Shown here: one piece after another, positions 1-64,000 of the stretch | Layout: each line of letters opens with the position of its first letter | Position numbering within the stretch: the stretch's first letter is position 1 | NCBI GenBank assembly: GCA_940671915.1 | Contig: CALNVZ010003434.1 | Coordinates: forward strand, 25,140,197 to 25,204,196 | Length of the DNA stretch: 64,000 nt | Direction: 5' to 3' | Source: Paracentrotus lividus | Lineage: Eukaryota; Echinodermata; Echinoidea; Camarodonta; Echinidae | Notes under the pieces: generated by a model | What the model was told of the DNA's origin: nothing | What the model saw: only the letters and a program-made list of their open reading frames with translations | Databases searched by the model: none | Program-made: the position numbers and the translations under genes

Positions 1-165
1 AGCGTCTGCCTCATGATCGGGAAGTCGTGGGTTTGATCCCCGGCCACGTCATACTAAAAGACGATAAAAAAATGATAGTTGCTGCTTCCCTGTGTGGCGT
101 TCAACAAGAGGGGGATAGAGCAACGTCCTTCTGGCGCTGCTCAGCGGCTGCGGGCCCACGAGAAA
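1..165 (+). repeat. tRNA-derived SINE fragment
   Basis: The first bases read like the right half of a tRNA gene, with a B-box-like GGGTTTGATCCCC at about 29-41. A SINE-like body follows (GTTGCTGCTTCCCTGTGTGGCGTTC). The left half, with the A box, lies outside the window. This is a recognition call from general SINE structure. The family name is unknown. Confidence 0.6.
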
Positions 166-1228
166 AGGGGCAAAACAAATACCTGGTCACCTTTGTTTTT
201 GACAATATAATCTAGAACATGGAGAACCACCAGGGTGCAGGTTCTGCAGCCTCCATGTAGGTCCGGTAGTTACCAACTTTTTTGGTTCCTTGCATTTTGC
301 CTTTCTGAGTGTGATGCATGGATTTTTGTGAAATGCGGCCATGACCAGACAGAGAAGTACATGGTTGGTTTCGATCATGACATTAAAAAAGATATTTAAA
401 ATATGTTTGTACAAGCAGTAAACCTGTTGAAGACTAAGGATTTCTTGAAAGACCGATGAAGAATATTTTTCAAGCATAGTTCCACAAATCATTCGTTTCT
501 GAAGGTGAACAAAGACATCTGTTAAATATCAATGCTTAATTACTGGTATCATTCAATTTGTTATTTATTCATGCCATAGTGAAAAAAAATAATGGTAAAC
601 AAGAGGAATGTTCTCTATTTTTCCATGTGTGGTTCGTGTACATTGGGTTAAACTATGTGTATCTTTATGTAGTTGTGCAGTTTTATCAGTGTGTGTATTT
701 ATTCAGTGCTGAAAGCAATTTTAAAATAGGCTACACATTGGTGTAGATCTTTTTTTTTAAAAGTAACTAACAGGAGGTTACTACACCAATATCAAGTTAT
801 TGTGTTGTAGAAGAGGGTAGCCATTTTGTTTGCCTTGTGCAGATAAAGATGTTAAACTGAAATACTCAGATGATAAAGCTCGTCTTTTATCAAGTCTTAG
901 AGTTTTTATTCAAATGTCATCATATTTTTTGTAGCACAGCTTTAGCTGTATAACTAGTGTTAATCTTGTGTACTTGTGTATGACTACAATAAGCACATAG
1001 TATTTATTAACATTATGCAAACATTCTGTGCAAATTTCCATTTCTTAACATCTGGACCAAGTTTTGTTTAATAATCTAGCAAGAAGCACTAAATAATTCA
1101 TGTCTGTGGGATATATTTTTTATTATATTCTAGAAGCCATGTTAGTATCTCTTGATCTCTTTGAACAAAAGCTTATTTTCAGATTTTGTTACAGTGAATC
1201 ACTTCTCCTAGTCCCAATTTTAAACAGG
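166..1228. other. AT-rich intergenic sequence, no gene seen
   Basis: The reading frames are short and have no recognisable domain. No inverted repeat was noticed. It lies downstream (3') of the transporter gene. Confidence 0.5.
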
Positions 1229-1374
1229 GGGGGGGGGGGCGTTTCATGAAAGGACTTGTCGGACGTTTTATCTGACAAACTGTTATAAGCTACTGAAATG
1301 CTTGCATCTGATTGGCTAAGAGCAAATTTGTCAGATAAAATGTCTGACAAGTCATTTGATGAAATGCCCCCCTG
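1229..1374. mobile_element. Short MITE (TTTCATGA/GTC family), complete copy
   Basis: The ends are inverted repeats: GGGCGTTTCATGAAAGGACT at the left matches the reverse of the segment ending ATTTGATGAAATGCCCCCC at the right. The halves meet around CTGATTGGCTAAGAGC. The same element occurs split at 29803-29892 and 45396-45455, and its right half again at 53810-53870. It starts in a run of about 12 G. Confidence 0.75.
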
Positions 1375-1499
1375 GTCTTATGTGAGGTGCCAACAAGATT
1401 TGACTATGAGGCAGTAATTTGACATTGTCCTGAGCACCTTATTATAAAAGGAGTGGCCTGTAAAAGGTTCATCTGATTGATAGAGAACAAAAGAGAATA

Positions 1500-1725
1500 T
1501 AGAATTCTTTATTACACAATCAATTTTTGAGTACTTGTAATATTACAAAAGTTGATTGTGTAATGTAGAATTCTACTTTCTCTAGTCAACTGTGATGAAA
1601 ATAATTTTAAAATGGAAAATGAGCAAAGGAAATAGGATTCCACTGAGATCTGAACTAAAGACCTCATGATTGTAAGATAGGTGCTCTGCCGACTGAGCTC
1701 TAGCAAACCCTCTATCGGAATTCCT
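1500..1725 (-). repeat. tRNA-like SINE head next to a small inverted repeat
   Basis: On the minus strand, about 1640-1716 carries an A-box-like AGAGCTCAGTCGGCAGAGCA, an anticodon-arm-like segment and a weak B box (AGTTCAGATCTC). The acceptor stem pairs poorly, so a functional tRNA is unlikely. Next to it, 1502-1573 is an inverted repeat (ATTACACAATCAA against TTGATTGTGTAAT). The tail GATTCCACT...TTTGCTCATTTT resembles sequence at 46100-46140 and 54530-54570, suggesting a dispersed family. Confidence 0.5.
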
Positions 1726-2098
1726 CCCAAAAAAGCTTTAATACATTGTAAATTTCCATGCTATAGAGTGGTCAGAAGTTTGAAGTTATTTTGAGGAACC
1801 AGCCTCTTAAAGATAGTTGTGTGAAGCCAATTTTTATTTTACTTAATGTTTTTAACCTGTTGGAGACGAGCTGATTTGGCTACAACACGCATGTCCCATA
1901 GACCTTAGCCCAAATATATTCAGGCTCAGTCCTTAATGGGTTAATAGTGAAACAATGTTAAATGAAAAGCAGAACACTTTCCTCCATGAATAAGACTGCT
2001 TGTGAGGCACAGTCTGGGCTTCTAGCCCAATATCTAATATCGTTCTTTGCTCATTACCCGTGGTAATATGGAGTTTCCTAATTGCTTTGATGGGCTAC

Positions 2099-2360
2099 CT
2101 GACCGAGGTTGAGAGGTGAAGATTGGCAGCTTTTGACAAATACATTTGTACTTATGATATTAACAATGGTGTTTTCTTCATGTTTGATGTTCAAACCTCT
2201 CCTGGCTACTAGTTGCAGTTGACTGGTCGGCTGAGACAAGGCATTTCAAGTTCTTAAGAATAGCACCTAGAGAGCTTTGAGTGTCACGCATCAAGAAGCC
2301 ACCATTATTAAAACGATTTGTCAAAAGCTTCCATTCGTAACCTCTCAACTCTGTTCAGGC
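2099..2360. mobile_element. MITE-like element with 44-bp imperfect inverted ends
   Basis: Left 2099-2142 (from CCTGACCGAGGTTGAGAGG to AGCTTTTGACAAAT) is the approximate reverse complement of 2317-2360. By eye about 35 of 44 positions match. There is no coding capacity inside. Confidence 0.55.
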
Positions 2361-3528
2361 GGTGAGTCGACACAATTTATCCATGAATAATAAAAATATA
2401 CAGGTGTATATACTTAATAAAAGTAGATAAAAAATACAGAATACTCCTGAAGAAATCACGGTGTCTGAATAGATTTTTTCTTGTCCAGAGATTCCCAATG
2501 GTTTTCATTGTACTCCAAGAAGGGTCGAGTTAATGGAATAAAATATACAGTCTACTCCCATAATAATGAGAATAAATATGATATTTTAACAAGAGCAGGC
2601 AGGTTTCCTGATACAATTTCAAACATGTGTCTATGTGTTCAATATCACAAAATTTCATAATGGAGAGTTACATGTAATAGGTTTGGTCCTAAGCATCTCG
2701 TTATAATGGGAGTGGACTGTAGTTTGATTTACATTATCTAGCAAAATTTTCCATGCTATGTTTATAAATCTTTACTGTTCACATAACAAAAACAATGCAG
2801 ACAATATTAAAATCCGTTTCATATTGTATAAAATGTATGCATTTGTATATTGCATTTATTTGATGGAAGAAATGGTGATGTTACAAAATAAGTCCACTTA
2901 CATGTAATTCATGTACAACAAATTCATGGTCCGGTGATTCTTATCAAAACAATTAGTAGAAATATTACTGAAAATAGATGAATATCATACATCATAATTT
3001 AGCTATTCAATAAAAACAATTCCTTTATTAGTAACATTTTAATACCATTAGATAAATAGAAGGAAAAGTATATACATTGTAAATGTATCACTGCCCTCTG
3101 TTGATGAATGGACAATTCTATGAAAGGATGGAATATGTATTATTTTTTTAACGTTTCTTTGAATATATCATATATGTTACAAGAATGGTCTGCATTATAT
3201 ATAAATACTTTGCATATAATATAAAATGTCGTCTCTACAGGAGAGATTCCTTGAGAAAGAATTGAAATCAGTTACGTGATCGGCACAATTATAAACATAC
3301 AAAAACAATGAAGTCCTCATAATTATGGCTTATTCATACAGTACTCTATTCAAGGCCCCCAGTAAGACACCTGACAATTTAATTTTTACAGATTTCTTGA
3401 TAAAATCTATATTGCGCAGCAGACCTCAATATACAGAATCATTTTTATGAACACTGATAAAAATTATCATTAGTGTTAATACATCAAAGAACATCAAATC
3501 ATCTTGTCTCCAATATTTTACCACTATA
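2361..3528. other. AT-rich intergenic DNA, nothing recognised
   Basis: There are no convincing frames and no inverted repeats beyond short AT palindromes. The stretch is very AT-rich. Confidence 0.5.
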
Positions 3529-4036
3529 CAGTGCATCCCAGATAAAAGTAAACCCAAATTTGAAAGCCTCGTATTAAAATTGTATTACTTAAGTGTCATT
3601 ATTTTTTATGTCATATCAAAGAGTAACTCATATTCTATCCAGTGATACCAAAATCATACCTGTACTGTCAAGGATGACTGACCACTCGAGTTCTAAAAAC
3701 ATTGGTCAAAAACAAATTGTTCCAAGTTTTATCAGAAGCAATCCTGGCTTTCTGATCATTCATTCTTTGTGTGAGGTCAGCCTTCAGGGACAATGGATTT
3801 CTTGGTCTATTGAAATGCAAATTAGGGCTGCTTCTCCTCAAACTTGGAACATTTTAAATCTGACGCTTGTTTTTTAAAGCCCAAGTGCTCAGCCATCCAT
3901 CACAACACGGTTATAAGTTTGATATCATTAAATAGAAAATGAGTTGCTCTTTATCATGAAATAAATATCAAGTTTACATAATCTATACAATTTTAACATG
4001 AGGCTCTCAAAGTTGGGTTTACTTTTTTCTGGGACG
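3529..4036. mobile_element. Mariner-derived MITE
   Basis: It begins CAGTGCATCCCAGATAAAAG after a TA. It ends with the inverse of the same terminus (CAAAGTTGGGTTTACTTTTT then TCTGGGACG). The ends are about 65 bp long and match those of the larger mariner-like element at 12918-14356. The interior is about 370 bp without transposase. The right-most few bases have decayed, so the exact end is uncertain. Confidence 0.75.
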
Positions 4037-4304
4037 AATTTTATTGGTTGTTGATATCATTAAAATTATATGAAATTCTATTCACACACTCATATCCACA
4101 ATTTATTCTTTTATTTATTTGAATATAAAAATAAAATTAAAAAAAACATGTAACAAGAAATGGATGGTGTATTGAAAGACTTGTGACTTCTTAGAGTGCT
4201 TGCATATAAGAAAATCTCTGCTTTAGCGCCTTTTTAAGTGGAGTGAAATGTAAAAACGTGTTGGGAACACAAAAAGCGCCCATTAAACTTGTAGTAGACA
4301 CATA

Positions 4305-4907
4305 GGCCCAGATTCTGAACTAGAGGTTAAGTTTGCACGGGAGGTTTAGAATCGCGATGTACTTGTGCGGTACTACAGTCTGTGTAAAAAAAAAATGGTA
4401 CGGTCGGAAAAAAATTATTTAGGTGTGAAATATTTTCAAATAATGTGTGTATCGGGTACCAAAATAAAGCCAAAAGATTTTCCTTGCTGATGCGCTTTGT
4501 TCTGTATAATTTGCTTTCGTAAAACAAAAGTTATGCTACATTTTGTGCGACAAGGAACAAGTCAAAATTGAGCATTTCATGGCCATTATGCGAAACCTAT
4601 ACACAAAGGCATGGGACAGCGTGCGAAAAATGGATTTTCCTTGATTGTAGAAAACTGGTCATATTTCAAAAATTACAACACCAAATGTGATGAAAAAAAT
4701 TGCAGGTGAAAGTCTGATCTTCCTGCTTTATGAAAATACCAAACAATAGTAGGCTGTGATTAATCTTCATACTATAAAAAAATGATTTCCACTTGTACCA
4801 TTTTATTTGACACAGACTGTATTGTGAGATTCTTTTGTCTAAAATCTCTCTTTAAAGAACAAAAAACAAACCCCGTGCAAACTTAACCTTTGGTTCAGAA
4901 TACGGGC
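4305..4907. mobile_element. MITE of about 600 bp with about 40-bp inverted ends
   Basis: The left end GGCCCAGATTCTGAACTAGA continues into GGTTAAGTTTGCACGGG. The right end CCCGTGCAAACTTAACCTTT continues into GGTTCAGAATACGGGCA. These are reverse complements with few differences. No transposase fragment was recognised inside. Confidence 0.7.
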
Positions 4908-5042
4908 AACAGAGCCCTAATTAAAAAGCGTTTATGTGGGATGCATCATGTCAAATCATCTTTAAGCGTAATGCAGGCCGTTCGGTTGATGTAAGTGGAG
5001 TTGGTAGTAATCAGTTGGTAAAAACATGGGATTTTTATTTAA

Positions 5043-5230
5043 AGGGCCCAGTAAGTGCTGAACACAGGTGGACACCATCTACGTCTGCACCTATTTACTC
5101 GTAAACACATTTTCACCCCACACGTGGTGCGTCAGATTTATACACAACATCTGTTTCAAATGTCGAGTATGGAAGAAAAGGAGAAGGCATAGATGGTGTC
5201 AACAAGTATTCAGAAATTGCTGGGCCCTAA
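5043..5230. mobile_element. Short inverted-repeat element just past the transporter's tail copy
   Basis: The left segment GGGCCCAGTAAGTGCTGAAC (continuing to GGACACCATCT) is the approximate inverse of 5190-5228. It directly abuts the diverged copy of the transporter tail, whose reading frame would run into it. Confidence 0.6.
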
Positions 5231-5312
5231 TTGTCCTATCCGAGGGACGCATCATGACATTTGGTATGGTGAAGTTAAATATAGTGGTAGGCATTTCACT
5301 GTTGGGTAGACA
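5231..5312 (-). pseudogene. Diverged partial copy of SLC13 exon 13 tail
   Basis: The minus-strand frame reads CLPNSEMPTTIFNFTIPN, against CLPNSEMPTTFSPFITPN in the real exon. The first ten residues are identical although many third codon positions differ. It is preceded by GGCTCTAG, a possible acceptor. The frame continues into the neighbouring MITE and stops at 5199-5201. Whether it is a relic or an alternative terminal exon cannot be decided from sequence. Synonymous-looking changes hint at some past constraint, but the segment is short. Confidence 0.6.
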
Positions 5313-5357
5313 CCTAGAGCCTCCAATTAACATCCCATCCACGGGGCACACATCTCC

Positions 5358-63134
<57,777 letters not shown>

Positions 63135-64000
63135 CTGTGGGAAAAGGAAGAAATCAAGATTTTGCATGTAAGATACCAAAATTCTGAGAATAGTTGTTCA
63201 GCTACGTCTAATGTAAAAATGTTATGTACATGCATGTCTTCTTTCAGCTTACCAAAATTGTACATATAAATTGAGTTTTCTGGTAGATATCTATTAGACT
63301 GCAAATCAATACTTTAATGAAGGCTAAAACGTTGGTTTAGGGCCTACAGATATCATTATTTCACATTATAGATGGGTCATCATGTATTCAATGTAATGTT
63401 ACAAATTTGTTTTGTATTTAGGTTTTAAATTTGTATTTAGGTTTTAAATTTGTTTTTTAAAACCTAAATATCTAGGCCTACATGTAAATACCTAAATATC
63501 TATCCAATTAAACAAAAAATAAACAACTTTATTAAATTCTACATTCAAAGAAAGCTATAGGCAGTCAGAAATAGAGGGAGAGAGAGAGAAAGAGAAAGAG
63601 AGAGATATACTTTGCATTTATACCATTGTTGTTGTCATTGTTATATTAAAGCCAAGCTTTAGTTCTTACAGCCAAAATAATTTTCGATGAATCTGTAAGA
63701 TATGTCCTCACATTGTTCCATTAACATATACATATGCCTACACCAGATTATATTCACGTTTCGATAATGATTTTAGAAGAAATGTTGAAAAAATATTGAA
63801 ACAGTCCGTCAAATTGAGACTTGGAGTAGACCGCTATATCGCCACAAGTCACGGCACAACATACACACACAGAACCGGTGCGAATCGCGTGCACATGATA
63901 TACCCGTAGACTTTCCACGTGGCCGTGTTAATCACGCATGTGCTTTGACGGGCCGTCCAGATACTGAAATCATGCTTATTTTACTCTTTTCTCAGCAAAT
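63135..64000. other. Region upstream of first recognised exon
   Basis: It should hold either the missing initiator exon with promoter or an intron. A GA run lies at 63572-63606. The last 180 bases are less AT-rich, with CCACGTGG near 63917 and several CpG. No ATG-plus-donor pair with the required phase could be chosen convincingly. Confidence 0.4.

Noticed and set aside
1640..1716. Functional tRNA gene on the minus strand
   Set aside because: A and B boxes are only approximate and the acceptor stem mismatches; more like a SINE head.

Overview
The window looks like a piece of a marine invertebrate nuclear genome, most likely a sea urchin or other echinoderm. This is inferred from AT-rich sequence, long introns, dense CAT/ATG microsatellites, a tRNA-derived SINE, many small inverted-repeat transposons, CR1/L2-like LINEs and one vertebrate-like transporter gene. 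Nothing prokaryotic, no rRNA and no CRISPR array is present. The species is not proven by the sequence.

One host gene spans nearly the whole window on the minus strand: an SLC13-family sodium/di- or tricarboxylate cotransporter (SLC13A2/3/5-like). Thirteen coding exons were located, from 63134 down to the stop codon at 5358. All have AG/GT borders and mutually compatible phases, and together they give about 639 residues with an open frame. The initiator exon was not found. It may lie in the last 0.9 kb or beyond the window.

The most unusual property of the gene is that at least six of the 13 exons (4, 5, 6, 8, 12 and 13) have partial tandem copies of themselves in the adjacent non-coding DNA. 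Where a border can be judged, each copy keeps only one splice border. Exon 12 has a tripled acceptor end, exon 6 a tripled donor end, exons 5 and 8 are duplicated on one side, exon 4 sits in a decayed array of about seven units, and the last exon has a diverged copy of its tail just past the stop. Near exons 5, 6 and 8 the copies are interleaved with CAT microsatellites. The introns also carry inverted-repeat elements: a nested set of three at 12.0-15.8 kb, a 1.6-kb foldback element at 20.3-21.9 kb, a 70-bp perfect hairpin at 15.4 kb and several MITEs.

From 29.8 to 62.1 kb the structure is strongly affected by assembly. A 5'-truncated CR1/L2-like LINE inserted in a MITE (29.8 kb, continuing at 43.27 kb) is split by about 13 kb (30272-43269, ending in 25 N). 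That block is an indel-rich second copy of 24.4-29.9 kb plus a further 6.1 kb that looks like another retroelement. Next, 45.4-53.8 kb is an indel-rich copy of 53.8-62.1 kb, where the intact exons 3 and 2 lie. The simplest reading is uncorrected long-read gap filling or two collapsed haplotypes. The clean gene path skips 30.3-43.3 kb and 45.4-53.8 kb. Apart from the transporter, the only other host-gene candidate is a 5' exon with an ETS/NRF1-like promoter at about 10.0-10.4 kb.
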